Part shown: positions 10,786 through 22,918 of the stretch, in pieces | Position numbering within the stretch: position 1 is the stretch's first letter | Layout: every line of letters begins with the position of its first letter | Assembly: GCF_964019385.1 (NCBI RefSeq) | Contig: NC_088655.1 | Coordinates: 21,133,795-21,197,794 of the forward strand | DNA from: Sycon ciliatum | Taxonomy: Eukaryota; Porifera; Calcarea; Leucosolenida; Sycettidae | Direction: 5' to 3' | Length of the DNA stretch: 64,000 nt | Made by a program: the position numbers and the translations under genes | The notes under the pieces: model-generated | The model's input: the letters and a program-made list of their open reading frames with translations, nothing else | Database searches by the model: none | What the model was told of the DNA's origin: nothing

Positions 10786-11097
10786 GTTGCAGGACTTTCG
10801 CCGGAAAGGAAATCTTGCATTCGTTGTCACACTACGTTGATTTTTTTCTGTTTCTTATTCTAATTATTATTATTTTTGCGGGTTCGTTTACTGGTTGCCA
10901 TGGCGCCTTTGGCTTGTTGGTTTCGTGAATGTTAACTACGGTTTGCAATGTGCAAACCTCCATAAAAAGGAAAAAGGCCCAACCCTGCCCTGCCAGTTAT
11001 GTGGACTTACAGGGGTCGCCATGGCAAATAATAACAATTGTAATTCCAAATCTACAGCTATGATGTACTTAGTAGAGTTATGTCAAAAACCAGCCTT
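10786..11097. other. No gene recognised
   Basis: AT-rich stretch between the long-arm element and a short tandem repeat. Its translations show no recognisable domain. Confidence 0.35.
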
Positions 11098-11177
11098 CTA
11101 CACCGAACACAACTTTCTACACCGAACACAACTGCCTTGAACACCGAACACAACTGCCTTCGACACCGAACACAACT
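11098..11177. repeat. ~20-bp tandem repeat, CACCGAACACAACT
   Basis: Four imperfect tandem copies of CACCGAACACAACT with CTGCCTT-type spacers. Confidence 0.85.
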
Positions 11178-11560
11178 CAGGACCGGATAGCCGCTTCAGC
11201 CACCACCCTCACGACAGAGGTGTCCATGGCTGGCAGGGGACGAATCCGCCGTGCGCCCCGCAGACAAGCAATGCTGGATCTCAGCAGGGCAAAAGATAGT
11301 CGGCACCGGATCCACGACATCACCTGGCTGTACGGCTCCTTCGTCTTCTCTGAGACCAGAGACGCGACACGCTTGTAGAAGCTGGTGGCGGATTTCCCCT
11401 TCCCACCACTGGCTGAGAAAACCAATGGCCTAGTAGGAAGGTGGCATGCTCAACATCCCTGACGCGTTGGCCATAGTGTCGACGCATTTCCTTCTCATAG
11501 CGCTGGTACGTGCTGGTGAGTGAGAAGGTCCGATTCGATTGTGCGAAAGTTAAAAACCCG
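11178..11560 (-). pseudogene. Retroelement ORF fragment, clade unsure
   Basis: Minus-strand frames read RYEKEMRRHYGQRVRDVEHA, then after a one-base frameshift VFSASGGKGKSATSFYKRVA, then SYSQVMSWIRCRLSF-like residues and SSIACLRGARR. From memory this block resembles the C-terminal end of retroelement polyproteins common in marine invertebrates, but I cannot name the clade. The upstream reverse transcriptase is missing. Confidence 0.45.
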
Positions 11561-11611
11561 TACATCAAGAAACACACGCTCGAATCTTCCACCCCACACA
11601 CCACTAGCCGC

Positions 11612-12151
11612 CACATCCAATCGAAGCGGTGAAGAAGCGGTCACGTGCTCCTGGGTGCCCAAATCACCTGGTCACCACGCCAGCAGGTGACAACTTTCAC
11701 ACCAAGGTTCAACTCGAGTGACAGGACTGCACCCAAAAAAGGTCAAACAGGCTAGTAAGTTGTACCCTGCAGGCACGGTGACCAGGTGACTGGCGTACGC
11801 AGCAGCACGTGACCGCTTGTTCAACCATGTTCGATTGGGAATAAAGGAGGAACGCTGCATCGCAGCCTTTTCGGACCAAAACCAGTCGACTCAGCGTCCA
11901 AAAGACTACAACATATGGACCAATCGCGGTCATCCGTGCTTTTATAAGAACGAAATGGCGCTTTTAGTGACATTTTACATACAAATCCCCATCTAGTAGG
12001 GCGCAGTCACCCAGTTTCGGTGGAAGTGCGCGAGTTCGATTGGGATTCAAGTAGGAAGGGAGCGTCTCAGCTTCCTCGGACCAAGACCATTCGACTCAGC
12101 ACCCCGAAGACTACAACTGGTGAAATTTTAATTTTTGCCTTAACTTCCCCT
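11612..12151. mobile_element. Right-hand part of the foldback element
   Basis: Matches the right part of the complete copy at 50863-51712, ending in the same CTTAACTTCCCCT terminus followed by TTAA. The left arm is missing, replaced by unrelated sequence before ~11612. No coding capacity. Confidence 0.75.
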
Positions 12152-12640
12152 TTAACTGTTTCTTGCACGTGGAAGTGCAAGAAATTTTTGGGCCATGACG
12201 CATAACTGTGGAAATCGATTATTATTATTACTTGCAAAAAAAGTACGAGTCGTAAAAACAGTGCAAGAATACACCTGGGAAACTCAGCACAGAAATCGTA
12301 AATCGCACGTGCACTCAGGACCATACCACTGCATTATGAAAGTGCCATGATGTCAACTGGAATGAAACTCTGTCGGAACAGCTCTGTGTGCGGGAGTTGC
12401 ACACTTCTGGGAATTGTATAGTAGTACAGAACTGCTGAGGACAATTGTATTACTAAGCTAGTACCGCAAAGTACCGTTGATCCGCCCCTCTCTAATTGCT
12501 GCCCCCTCTCGATTTTCTACTCGTGAAGCGACTTCAGCGTACACAACGAAATACGATGTTGAACCGACGAATGCACTGCTGTACACAATACATGCCAGTG
12601 CAGGATGAAAAATGTGCACAATCCAGCACATTGAGTCTGA
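12152..12640. other. No gene recognised
   Basis: AT-rich; I see nothing assignable. Confidence 0.35.
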
Positions 12641-12839
12641 TCCTCCACGTTGTTGTACAGTTGCGCTCGGTGAAATCCGGCCTGAAGTGCAAAGCCGGCG
12701 CCGCGAAGCCAGCTCCCATTACATCACAAGCGATTTGTGTGTACGAACTCAACTGTACGCACCTCGTGTAAAAGTTCGGAGTGCACGTGTAAAAAAATAA
12801 AAACATTTCGAAATGTCTTTCCTGTTTCATTCACCTCAC

Positions 12840-13081
12840 GAAGTACAGCTCAAGATCAAGAAGAGATAGAGAAGAAGGACATGGCCATTCCCAATGTGTG
12901 GGCTACTCTCAAGAAGAGAATAATTCCACATCGCTGCGAGAATGCTGACCAGCTGGTGCAGGCACTACACCTGGAGTGGTTCTCGTTGGCTCCTGACACG
13001 GTTTCCCCGCCATACGTGGAGTCAATGCCACGTCGTGTTGAAGCCCTAATCGAGGCAGACGGTGGCCACACAAAATATTGA
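12840..13081 (+). pseudogene. Tc1/mariner-like transposase, C-terminal fragment
   Basis: About 75 residues ending at TGA 13079-13081. The residues NVWATLKKRI, ALHLEWFSL and VESMPRRVEALIEADGGHTKY match the conserved C-terminus of Tc1-type transposases (N-x-W..., SMPRR, GGHTKY). The DNA-binding part and the DDE residues are not present upstream. A single intact frame to the stop, followed by AATAAA at 13104, suggests a fairly young truncated copy. Confidence 0.85.
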
Positions 13082-13103
13082 AGCCCTGCTGCTCTGTGTA
13101 TGA

Positions 13104-13109
13104 AATAAA
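13104..13109 (+). terminator. AATAAA after the Tc1-like fragment
   Basis: Canonical poly(A) signal 23 bp after the stop codon. It may be the element's own. Confidence 0.4.
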
Positions 13110-13406
13110 CTGCTCCGAAACGATCTCCGTCTTCTTTACTTGTGCTGAACAGTGAACTGAAATGAATGTTACACTTGTCTTTGTTTGGCGCGGTTTTTTA
13201 CACTTTGGTACAGTTCATACGGTACACGTGCACACCAGCACTTGTACAACTTTGAGGGCATCAAGGGCCGCATCAGTACTGGGCGTCAGTTATGCACTTT
13301 GGGCCGGATTTCACCGAGCGCAACTGTAGATTGTACTGTACTCGACAGCCTTGATCTAATTCCCGTCCCACGTCGAAAACTTCCCAGCTGGGAAACTGGG
13401 AAGCGA

Positions 13407-13629
<223 letters not shown>

Positions 13630-13637
13630 GAAACTTG

Positions 13638-13669
13638 GGAGTAGTAAAATACCAGTATTTACTACTCGC
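13638..13669. repeat. GGGAGTAGTA palindrome, copy 1
   Basis: A near-perfect palindrome with arms GGGAGTAGTAAAATACC and GTATTTACTACTC. One of four related palindromes in the window. Confidence 0.7.
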
Positions 13670-15400
13670 ATGTTTCAGCCCGTTTCCGGTGCATACTGTA
13701 CTGGTGCACATACTGGACACGTTTCTGGCGGGGTCAACAAATCAGTACTCGATGGCGTATAAGATACGACTCGAATTTCGCTGGTTTCTGTGACAGACTG
13801 AACGCGAGCTTAGTGGGCATGCATGAACCGCAAACCCACCGAACACATCCCATGATGGACCAATGATAACCATGACAACCGCAGCTCTACCAACGTGTGC
13901 TTATTGTACTGACGGAAATGCAGTGGAACGAAAAATTAAAAATTAAATGAAATACGGAGGTGGCGTGGCTAATCAATGTGAGATGTAGTCAAGGTTCATT
14001 CGTGATTATTGCACCACACGATTCACTAGATCAGGGAATGTGACCTGCAAGACCCCGAGCACATGCCCGTCCACAGCACAAGACAGCAGAGGGCACTTTC
14101 CGAGTAGAGTGCAAACTCGCGAGTTCACGGGTTTTTCTCCGCCCCTTTGCGTAAAGCTGCTCAACTAAAGTTGCTCAACTTTACGTAGTGGCTACTCAGT
14201 GGGGAACCTCTCTCATACATGTATTTCATTGGGTTTCCGAGCTTTCCATAGCTGGAAAATTCTTCACTGAAAACTGTTTCGCTTCCTCAGAGTTGTACAC
14301 AGTAAGTATGAAGGGGCTAACTACTGGATATGCCCAACAAAGAGCGTGAAATTGATTGGAAAAAATCACCAATAACTCCAATATTATAATATCAGTGAAA
14401 AGCTGGAACATTCTGCGCAGAGACATGAATGAAACCCATGCAAAATTAGCAATACAAGGTGTGCATTCACTGCGAGAAGGTCAGTGATAGTCGTTCCACA
14501 AGGATATACATGTACACGTACAAGTACGTGTGCATCAGGGCATGCCAGTGTAAACAACGAACGTGCCAAGGCGTACCACTTCGGTAAACACTGCCGCAGG
14601 CCAGAGAAAAATGTAGCAACATGCTATGATTAATGATAATACCGGTAGTATCAAGCAGGGAGTAGTAAAATACCGGTATATTATTACCGCCTAGTATCAC
14701 GTTCTTGTCTCCACAACTTCGGATTGCGGTAAAACAAAATTAAACAAAATTGGTGGCCGTTTGCAATGGAAGTCACAAGGCTGCTAGCATACCGAATAGC
14801 CTAGTCAAGCGAGCAATTGATAAAAAGGAGAAAATAATGAAAATGGAACTTGTCCACTGCCGATATGATGGCAATTGATTCTAATTGAGATGCTAGCGAC
14901 GCGCTACTGTAGAGACATTGTACAACTTCTTTGCTAACATTCTAACTTTTCTAATTGTCCGCAAAATAAGCATTGTAACTTCTAGTTAAGAACTGGGTAG
15001 GGTGCAAGAAAATCTGCAACAGATACTTAGAAGAGAAGAGGAAATGGAAGAGAGCTTGTCTAGAAATGTATGGTATCATGCGCTGGCATTGTCGGCTGGG
15101 ACAGCCAGAAAACACCGCAGTCCTACCTGCCCATTGCTCAAATACATGCAAAGTCATGCATATGTGACGATTAAAGCTATGGATTTGCCAGAGTAAGATA
15201 GCTGCCATGTTGCTACATCTGGTAGGAAATGACCCGCAGTGTGTGCATAGTCACTTTACACTTAGTAAAGGTCTCATGATGTCTTTGGGGTGGCCTTCTC
15301 CAATAGCGCTACAACCACATGATGGCTCCAGTGTCTCGCTCTGTCCAGTGGTGTCAGGCCATCCTAAACACAAGACAGTTGCAATATACACATAACACAC
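13670..15400. other. No gene recognised
   Basis: Apart from the palindrome at 14656, no coding similarity, transposon ends or RNA gene seen. Array-type sequence begins around 15400. Confidence 0.35.
14656..14692. repeat. GGGAGTAGTA palindrome, copy 2
   Basis: Left arm CAGGGAGTAGTAAAATACC is intact; the right arm is decayed (GGTATATTATTACCGCCT). Confidence 0.6.
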
Positions 15401-15764
15401 CTATCAGTATATACATCATGTCATACAAGTACTTGTGCAGTTGTGCTCGGTGAAATCCCACCCAAAGTACATTATTTGGTGCCATGAACTTGCACAGCCC
15501 TTGATGCCCAGGATGTGATAAAAATGCAACTGGACATACACATGTGCAAGTGCAGTGATGTAATTAGAACTGGTCCAGGGTGTCAGCTTTGCACTTTAGG
15601 CCGGATTGATCTCTCCCGGGGATTCTGCCGCAGTTTTGGAGTTTGTGTTTTTGCCGCTTGGATTTTTTGGCCTTTTATCCTGCATGTGTAATTTAATATC
15701 GTGCTAGTAATGCATGTTCAGTGAAACCCGGCCAGTTCATGCGGTTGCAGATTCGTAGTACATA

Positions 15765-15944
15765 CCTCGTACGGTATAACTTCCTTATGATCGGGAGAAA
15801 AGTTGCCGTAAACTGAATCCGCCCAGGGCCAAACCAAGCGGAGTTTCCCATGCACCTCGTACGGTATAATTTCGTTATGATCGGGAGAAAAGTTGCTGTA
15901 AACTGAATCCGCCCAGGGCCAAACCAAGCGGAGTTTCCCATGCA
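15765..15944. repeat. 90-bp direct duplication, two copies
   Basis: Two adjacent, nearly identical 90-bp copies starting CCTCGTACGGTATAA. Other array units have this block once, so it is a recent local duplication. Confidence 0.85.
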
Positions 15945-16145
15945 CTCTGCAAATTAAATGGCACTCACGGCGTCTCCGACATGTTGATGTAGAGTGACGC
16001 AAGAAACAAAAGTAGGAGGAAGGCATGCAGAAGACTTAGTTTCCGTGCTTCTGTTCTTTGCCCGCGAAACCAGTTTGTGCAGCTGGTATTTACATTGCAT
16101 GATTGCCATTACTATTAGTGTACAGAGACTACAGACATACATGTA

Positions 16146-16370
16146 CACTTATACCTCGGTTATCCAGACCCCAAAGTTACGGGCATTTCAGGCTACCGGA
16201 CACCCTTTGGGCGAGTTTAAGTGGAAACGTTACTTCTCGTTTGGCAATTTTTGTGGAAAAAGTGGCGACATTTGCCGTATCTATGGCCATTCCCCGTCAA
16301 AATGTATGTGATTCGGAGTTACGGACATTTTGAAATTACGAGCAGTGCCCGGACAAACAAGTTATGAGTG
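16146..16370. mobile_element. TA-flanked 225-bp MITE, copy 1
   Basis: Terminal inverted repeats CACTTATACCTCGGTTATCC and, at the other end, CACTCATAACTTGTTTATCC, flanked by TA on both sides. Empty sites (ACATACATGTATG...) occur in array units near 19483, 22024 and 33346, which proves the insertion. The ends resemble pogo/Tigger-type elements of the Tc1/mariner superfamily. No coding capacity. Confidence 0.85.
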
Positions 16371-17300
16371 TATTTCATATTGTCGGATCATTGTGTCGTT
16401 GTACAAATTGGATCAACGCCCAGGATGTGGTATGAATGCGGCTAGACGTACACATATGCAAGTGCAGTGATGTGATCGGAACAGGACCAATGCAATTTTG
16501 GAGTTTGTGCTTTTGCCACTTTCAAAATGGATTTTTTTGCTTTTATCCTGCATGTGTAATTTAATATCGTACTCCTAATGCAGGTTCAGTGAAACCCAGC
16601 CAGTTCACGCAGATGCACATTCGTAGTACATACCTCGTACTGTGTTACTGTCTAATGATCTGGAGAAAAGTTTCCGTCAACTGAATCCACCGAGGGCCAA
16701 ACTAAGCGGAGTTTAGCATGCACTCTGCTACTTGCGCACCCATGTTTGCCATAGCTACCCAGGCTCTTTATATTGCGTTGCTGCTCTCTCAACTGTCTCT
16801 TCAAATAATCGCTCTCTTGGGTCGAGCTCTCTCACATAATGTAGTTGTTGCGTTGCGTTGCGTCTACCATAATAAATGATTCCCCCCACTCGTTCCCGTC
16901 GTCCGTTGCGTTGCGTTTGGGAGGATTGAGGTACCAGAATGTCCAACATAAGATACAATATACATGTAGCTCGAAAACCTTTTCTGTTTTCAGCTCATGC
17001 GCCTGAACTTCACCTGTATATGGTATTACTTATGATTTCCAGAAAAGTCACGTCAACTGAATCATGCACCCTGCCCATGCACCCTGTCAACATGTCGGAG
17101 ACTCATAACGTCTCTAATATGTTGATATAGAGCAGCGCAAGGAACAAAATGAGAAACACAACTTGCAGAAGTCTTTAACTTCCCTGGTTTTGTGCTTTGC
17201 TCTCGAAACAAGTTTGTGCAACTTTTTGCTTTTCGGTTTCCAGATCATGCACCCGAAGTTCTCCTTTATACTCCTCCCGAAGTCATTCCAAGTTCTTGTA

Positions 17301-18362
17301 CAGGTAGACTCCCTCTAATTCGAATACGGTATAATTCGAGCATTCCGTGTAATTCGAACTTTTTCGTCGTACCGATCTTCTGCAAGTCACTTCAAGTTAA
17401 ATTCGAATGCATAATTCGAAGTACGAAAAGTGCACCCGCTGGATAATTCGAACTCTGTCTTCGTACAGAAGAGCAGTTTACAGTACAGTGACTATGTCCT
17501 TCGAGCGCCTATGTCGAAGTGAGATGGAGTTGCTCTATTCGTAATTCGAAGTTCATTTTTTCTCCTTCTCTAGCCAAGAGTAACTCAGAAATGGATCCCT
17601 GGTCCGCTCCAGGATCGACAATAGCGTTTAAGAAACCCACCTTCTCTCGAAATTTGATCCAAGCCTGTGCAAGGCAAAGTGCAAAGATTTGATTGAAGAC
17701 GACTTCTTCCAGGTGGTTGGCTCCCATCGCGGATCTCAATGGCTTGTCATGTCGCGCCAGCTCATGCGCAAAGAAGTTTAGGACTGAACAACAACTGAAA
17801 GTCGTAAACATTGTCTATGCCTATGCTCCACTTCCGTTCTTCAGAACGACGTGCTGCTCTCCGGCGGGCTTTCATGACGCAGAGAAGGCAGCGCTGTTCT
17901 TTTGCGTTGAAATCGTTTCAGGACAACTGCAGCGATTGAAAACTGCTTCACTAGAACTTAATAGAAGATGAAAATAATGTCCAATGACTTCATGTCGATC
18001 CAGTGTTTTGGTGAAATGAACTGATTTCGTTGTTCATGACCACCTATGGCACTTGTGCCAGTGGTAGTGGGACTTATCCACTCACCCCCACTGTTAGGCG
18101 CTGCATCTGCCGCTAGGGTTTACCGGGTGTTAGCGGCCGTCGTGAGTTCCCTTCTCGAACGGACACGATAATTTCCTTTAATTTTTAATTTTTTTATGTT
18201 TCGTTGTTGCAAATAAAATATTCAAAAATAATCAGCACGCAATTTCGAGCATTTTGACATACATATCAGTACATGGGACTGCATTTTGGATAATTAGAAG
18301 TTCCAGATAATTCGAATTTAGTGCCTGGCAATTTGAGGTTCGAATTAGACGGAGTCTACCTG
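17301..18362. mobile_element. Pogo/Tigger-like DNA transposon, decayed
   Basis: Terminal inverted repeats start CAGGTAGACTCC, continue with TTCGAATTA-type motifs, and are flanked by TA (17299-17300, 18363-18364). Removing it restores the array sequence TTGTACTTCGACATAC. A minus-strand 100-residue frame at 17509-17811, with LCLAQAWIKFREKVGF, may be a remnant of the transposase C-terminal region, but this is a weak resemblance. A SINE is nested inside. Confidence 0.75.
18035..18198 (+). mobile_element. 5'-truncated SINE, family A
   Basis: Matches the 3' part of the SINE at 6537-6840 (GCGCTGCATCTGCCGCTAGG and the GTGAGTTCCCTT block). It is flanked by the 10-bp direct repeat TTTCGTTGTT (18025-18034, 18199-18208). 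It lies within the pogo-like element, so it is younger than that element. Confidence 0.85.
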
Positions 18363-18717
18363 TACTTCGACATACTATCAGCTAATACGTGTAATGGATG
18401 GAACATAATATTGTACCGCCTGCACCTGCTCAGGTGAAAGATTCTGGCGTGATGGGGTCTCTCAAGAATATGCCAATCTTGCACATTTTGTACGCAACGG
18501 GAATGAGGTCAATTAAAAAATAGACACAACACCCTGGGGCAAGATCTGCCCACATTGCAGTGTTGATGAGGCAGTAGATTGAAAATTGCTCCTTCATGCA
18601 AGGATTCCAATTTGGTGAGGGTCTGTGGAACACAGGAGTTGCTTTTTCTCGATAGTACATTGTAAGCACAGACCATAATCATCATGGTTCATGACACCCT
18701 ATTATACTGTCCTTAAC

Positions 18718-18815
18718 CGCATTCTTGATGTCACAGTCCGCCACTGCAGCGAGCAGCGCTGGCACACATCGATTTTTTCTGCCCAGGCAGCATGGTGCAA
18801 CGGAGTGTTGCCATG
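18718..18815 (-). pseudogene. Ankyrin exon 1, frameshifted (98 nt)
   Basis: One ankyrin repeat starting HGNTPLHHAAWAEKIDVCQ. A one-base deletion after the Cys-Gln codons puts the helix 2 part (LLAA-AD-) out of frame. The acceptor ends TTCCAG and the donor is GTTAAG. Here exons are numbered from low to high coordinates; transcription would run the other way. Confidence 0.7.
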
Positions 18816-18892
18816 CTGGAAGCAGTTAATTTTACAGAGTAAAGCAGAAAAGGATCAGCATGGTTCATGGCACTCTAAATCCGGTTCTTTAC

Positions 18893-18991
18893 CGTATTCT
18901 TGATGTTACAGTCCGCCCCTGCAGCGAGCAACGCTTGACACACCTCGAGTTTACCTCTCTGGGCGGCATAGTGCACCGGAGTGTTGCCACG
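18893..18991 (-). CDS. Ankyrin exon 2, intact (99 nt)
   Basis: Encodes one full 33-residue repeat: RGNTPVHYAAQRGKLEVCQ, then a helix 2 with LLAAGADCNIKN. Acceptor CATCCAG, donor GTAAAG. Both splice sites fall between codons. Only ~53 bp separate it from the truncated exon 3 upstream on the minus strand, too short for a normal intron, so the two are unlikely to be spliced together. Confidence 0.75.
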
Positions 18992-19044
18992 CTGGATGCA
19001 CACGCAAGAAACAATAGTACAAGAAACAGTTCTCAATGAGTTTC

Positions 19045-19100
19045 AGACACAACTCGATTCTACCTCTCATGGCGGCATGGTGCAACGGAGTGTTGCCACG
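19045..19100 (-). pseudogene. Ankyrin exon 3, truncated
   Basis: Only the first ~18 residues of a repeat remain (RGNTPLHHAAMRGRIELC). The second half, its donor and most of the next intron are deleted, so the exon runs directly into the pyrimidine tract of exon 2. Closest relative in the window is exon 10. Confidence 0.75.
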
Positions 19101-20278
19101 CTGGAAGCACATGCAAGAAACAACAGTACGGGAAAAAAGTTCTTGGGAAGTCTGAGTGTAGATCACAATCACAATTGTAAATCAATGCAAGACAATGCAG
19201 AGTGGAATTCTACAGTTTGTTCATATGCTACTAATTGTCTGGTACTGCCGTGGACATGGAAATCCGGTCGCACGTCTAGCGGCCCCTAGGCGCTGTCCAT
19301 GCAGCCTTGATTCGGTATGCGTAGTCTACGGTACAACAGATGCAGTGCACTGGTCACATCGGATCAACATGTGCACTGCATGCAACGCTCTGTACTCACT
19401 GAAAGCGCCGTTCCCGGTCGTTCCACTGGATTTCCATGTCCAAGACAGTATTTTCATTGCATGATTGCCATTAGTGTACAAGCATACATGTATGACATAT
19501 TTTCTTATCAGTGTGTTGTTATACAACTTGGATCAACGCCCAGGATGTGGTAGGAATGCGGCTAGACGTGCACATATGCAAGTGCAGCAATGTAATCTGA
19601 ACTTGTCCAGGGTGACAGCTTTGCACTATATTAGTTCGGATTTCAACACTCACAACTGTACTTGCTCACTGTTTGGGTTTGAGTGCATACTTTCAGAGCG
19701 TGGTGAAGGTAAGTTACGTAATGAAGGCAGCGCGCCGTGCACTGACCCATAACCACAGTTGCATACTCTTGTTTATGCACTCTTGCTACTATCCACGAGG
19801 ATAGAGTCTGTGCTGCACTAGCCTGCAGCAATGTAAGATACAATATACATGTAGCTCGGAATACCTTTCTGTTTCCAGCTCATGCTCCAGAAGTTCTCGT
19901 GTATGCTCCTCCTGAAGTCGTTCCGAGTTTTTGTACTTCGACATACTAGCCCCTCATACGTGTAATGGATGGAACATAATAATTATTGTTCTGTCGGGAC
20001 CTGCTGAGTTGAAAGATTCTGGCATGATGGCGTCTCTCAACACTATACCAAGCAATGGGAGCGTGACCGATTTTGAGAACAATAGACACAACAAACTGGG
20101 GCAAAGACTTGCACACATTGATGGGGTGAGGAGGCAGTAGATGAGAATTTTCGGGTTAGGACAGGATTTCACTCGGATAGAGGTCAAGGAACAGAGGATT
20201 GTTTGCACGTTAATTGTACAGTGCAAACACAGAACATGATCATCCTGGTTCATGACACTCAATGTCACTGTGCTTTAC

Positions 20279-20377
20279 CTCATTCTTGATGTTGCAATCC
20301 GCCCCTGCAGCGAGCAGCGCTTGACACACATCGAGTTTACCTGTACTGGCGGCATCGTGCAACGGAGTGTCGCCACG
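20279..20377 (-). CDS. Ankyrin exon 4, intact (99 nt)
   Basis: A full repeat starting RGDTPLHDAASTGKLDVCQ and continuing LLAAGADCNIKNE, matching the ankyrin consensus (G-TPLH-AA, V--LL--GA--N). Acceptor CATCCAG, donor GTAAAG, phase 0 on both sides. Exons 7 and 12 are near-identical paralogues. Confidence 0.8.
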
Positions 20378-20925
20378 CTGGATGCACATGCAAGAAACAA
20401 CAGTACAGGAAGAAGTTCTCAATGAGTGAGATTGTGGATCACAGTCACAGTTGTAGATCAAAGGAAAACAATTCAGCTGGGAAAATCAAATTTTTTCACG
20501 CTCTGCTGACTCGCAGCACGCAGCGCAGAAAATTCGAAATGTTTGATTATTCGCCGCTCACTGAACCTTCACCGGAGGGACTTCAGACCTGTTCGAGGTG
20601 ATAGCTGAGAGTTTTCTCTACCATTTAGACCCTTCGATTGTTGAATTTGGTCACGATTTGGCCGAGAACCGAAAGTTAGACTGCGCACCCATGCATACAA
20701 AATGCCCATGGTTCGAAATCGAACCATGGACTCCAAAGGGTTAAAGCCAATAGACACAACACCCTGGGGCAAAGATCTGCCCACATTGCAGTGTTGAGGA
20801 GGCAGTAGATTGAAAATTGCTCCTTCATGCAAGGATTCCAATTTTGTGAGGGTCTGTGGAACACATGAGTTGTTTTTTCTCGATAGTGCATTGTAAGCAC
20901 AGACCATAATCATCATGGTTCATGA

Positions 20926-21345
20926 GGCGAGACCAAAATAAAATCGAGATTCCCGGGCAGGACCCATGTGAAATTGGTGCGGGCGGGCGAATTTTTATTT
21001 ATTATTTTTTTCCTATGACTGTGTGTATGCGCATATGCGCATGCCATGCCGAGCTTTTTTTTACAGTATTTTCCAGTAATTTTTATTTTTTTATTCAAAT
21101 TTCACAAAAAACAGGCACGCGGTTTACCCGTTCAATTTTTCTGTATTTCGCCCAACGATGGTTCTGATCTGTACATCAGGAAGTCGTACAAACTCGGGTT
21201 TGTGTGACTCCACGTCACAGATCTACTCACACGATTAGTAATGTACATGTATTATGAACTGTTCAAAAAAACAAAAAACAAAATTGGCCTTGGCTCCAAT
21301 TTGGTGCGGGAGGGCCCGGGAATCATTAATTTTTTTGGTCTCGCC
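20926..21345. mobile_element. TGA-flanked MITE, copy 1
   Basis: 420 bp with terminal inverted repeats GGCGAGACCAAAA, flanked by TGA (20923-20925, 21346-21348). The array context GGTTCATGACACCC is restored when it is removed. No transposase. A 3-bp duplication fits PIF/Harbinger or CACTA-type elements. Confidence 0.8.
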
Positions 21346-21370
21346 TGACACCCTATTATACTGTCCTTGA

Positions 21371-21469
21371 ACGCATTCTTGATGTTACAGCCCGCCCCTG
21401 CAGCGAGCAGCGCTGGCACACATCGATTTTTTTCTGCCCAGGCCGCATGGTGCAACGGAGTGTTGCATG
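21371..21469 (-). pseudogene. Ankyrin exon 5, frameshifted
   Basis: Same exon type as exons 1 and 8 (HHAAWAEK core). It has a base missing near the acceptor (TTGCATG instead of TTGCCATG), an extra T in the T run and an altered donor region (GTTCAAG). Confidence 0.7.
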
Positions 21470-21546
21470 CTGGAAGCAGTTAATTTTACAGAGTAAAGCA
21501 GAACAGGATCAGCATGGTTCATGGCACTCTAAATCCGGTTCTTTAC

Positions 21547-21642
21547 CGTATTCTTGATGTTATAGTCCACCCCTGCAGTGAGCAGTGCTTGAAACACCTC
21601 GATTCCACCCCAGACGGCTTTGTGCAACGGAGTTTCGCCATC
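21547..21642 (-). CDS. Ankyrin exon 6, intact (96 nt)
   Basis: A 32-residue repeat starting DGETPLHKAVWGGIEVFQ and continuing LLTAGVDYNIKNT, one codon shorter than the 33-residue type at the turn between the helices, still in frame. Donor GTAAAG, acceptor TTCCAG. It belongs to a subtype with exons 9 and 11. Confidence 0.75.
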
Positions 21643-22819
21643 CTGGAAGCACAGGCAAGAAACAACAGTACAGGAAAAGGCTCTTGATAAGTCTTGTCGT
21701 AGATCACAATCACAATTGTAAATCAAAGCAAAACAATGCAGAGTGGAATTCAACAGTTAATTCATATGGTACTACTTGTCTGGTACTGCCGTGGACAAGG
21801 AAATCCGGTCGCACATCTAGCGGACCCTAGGCGCTGTCCATGCAGCCTTGATTCGGTATGCGTTGTCTACGGTACAACAGATGCAGTGCACTGGTCGCAT
21901 CGGATCAACATGTGCACTGCATGCAACGCTCTGTACTCACTGAAAGCGCCGTTCCCGGTCGTTTCACTGGATTTCCATGTCCAAGACAGTATTTTCATTG
22001 CATGATTGCCATTAGTGTACAAGCATACATGTATGACATATTTTCTTATCAGTGTGTAGATATACAACTTGGATCAACGCCCAGGATGTGGTAGGAATGC
22101 GGCTAGACGTGCACATATGCAAGTGCAGTGATGTAATCTGAACTGGTCCAGGGTGACAGCTTTGCACTATATTAGTTCGGATTTCAACACTCACAACCGT
22201 ACTTGCTCACTGTTTGGGTTTGAGTGCATACTTTCAGAGCGTGGTGAAGGTAAGTTACGTAATAAAGCCAGAGAGCCGCGCACTGACCCATAACCACAGT
22301 TGCATACTCTTGTTTATGCACTCTTGCTACTATCCACGAGGATAGAGTCTGTGCTGCACTAGCCTGTGGCAATGCAAGATACAATATACATGTAGCTCGG
22401 AATACCTTTCTGTTTCCAGCTCATGCTCCAGAAGTTCTCGTGTATGCTCCTCCTGAAGTCGTTCCGAGTTTTTGTACTTCGACATACTAGCCCCTCATAC
22501 GTGTAATGGATGGAACATAATAATTATTGTTCTGTCGGGACCTGCTGAGGTGAAAGATTCTGGCATGATGGCGTCTCTCAACACTATACCAAGCAATGGG
22601 AGCGTGACCGATTTTGAGAACAATAGACACAACAAACTGGGGCAAAGACTTGCACACATTGATGGGGTGAGGAGGCAGTAGATGAGAATTTTCGGGTTAG
22701 GACAAGATTTCACTCGGATAAAGGTCAAGGAACAGACGATTGTTTGCACGTTAATTGTACAGTGCAAAAACAGAACATGATCATCCTGGTTCATGACACT
22801 CAATGTCACTGTGCTTTAC

Positions 22820-22918
22820 CTCATTCTTGATGTTGCAATCCGCCCCTGCAGCGAGCAGCGCTTGACACACATCGAGTTTACCTATACTGGCGGCATTGTG
22901 CAATGGAGTGTCACCACG
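22820..22918 (-). CDS. Ankyrin exon 7, intact (99 nt)
   Basis: Tandem-duplicate partner of exon 4, exactly 2541 bp away. It differs by a few residues (HNAASIGKLDVC). Splice sites are conserved. Confidence 0.8.

Larger units (their letters stand above)
12657..13331. repeat. Inverted repeat pair flanking the Tc1 fragment
   Basis: About 35 bp at 12657-12691 (starting CAGTTGCGCTCGGTGAAATC) recurs in inverted orientation at about 13296-13331. A diverged relative lies near 15440 in the array-type sequence. The arms may be the ends of an element that carried the transposase tail, or chance copies of array DNA. Confidence 0.5.
15401..17300. repeat. Ankyrin-array unit sequence without an exon
   Basis: Shares long stretches with the introns of the array: 'ggtgaaatcc' motifs, the block ending ATCCGCCxAGGGCCAAACCA, and a CGGCGTCTCCGACATG block at ~15968. 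No ankyrin exon is visible, so this may be decayed unit(s) at the left edge of the array. Confidence 0.6.

Noticed and set aside
15765..15944. A repeated 30-residue peptide MGNSAWFGPGR
   Set aside because: It arises from a 90-bp direct duplication of intron-type DNA; the same block in other units is not open.
18951..19172. Read-through of ankyrin exon 3 into exon 2 as one longer exon
   Set aside because: The fused frame crosses the polypyrimidine tract and enters exon 2 in a different frame.
20569..20916. A 115-residue minus-strand frame conserved at 23110-23457
   Set aside because: Both copies lie in the recent 2.54-kb tandem duplication, so similarity says nothing about coding.
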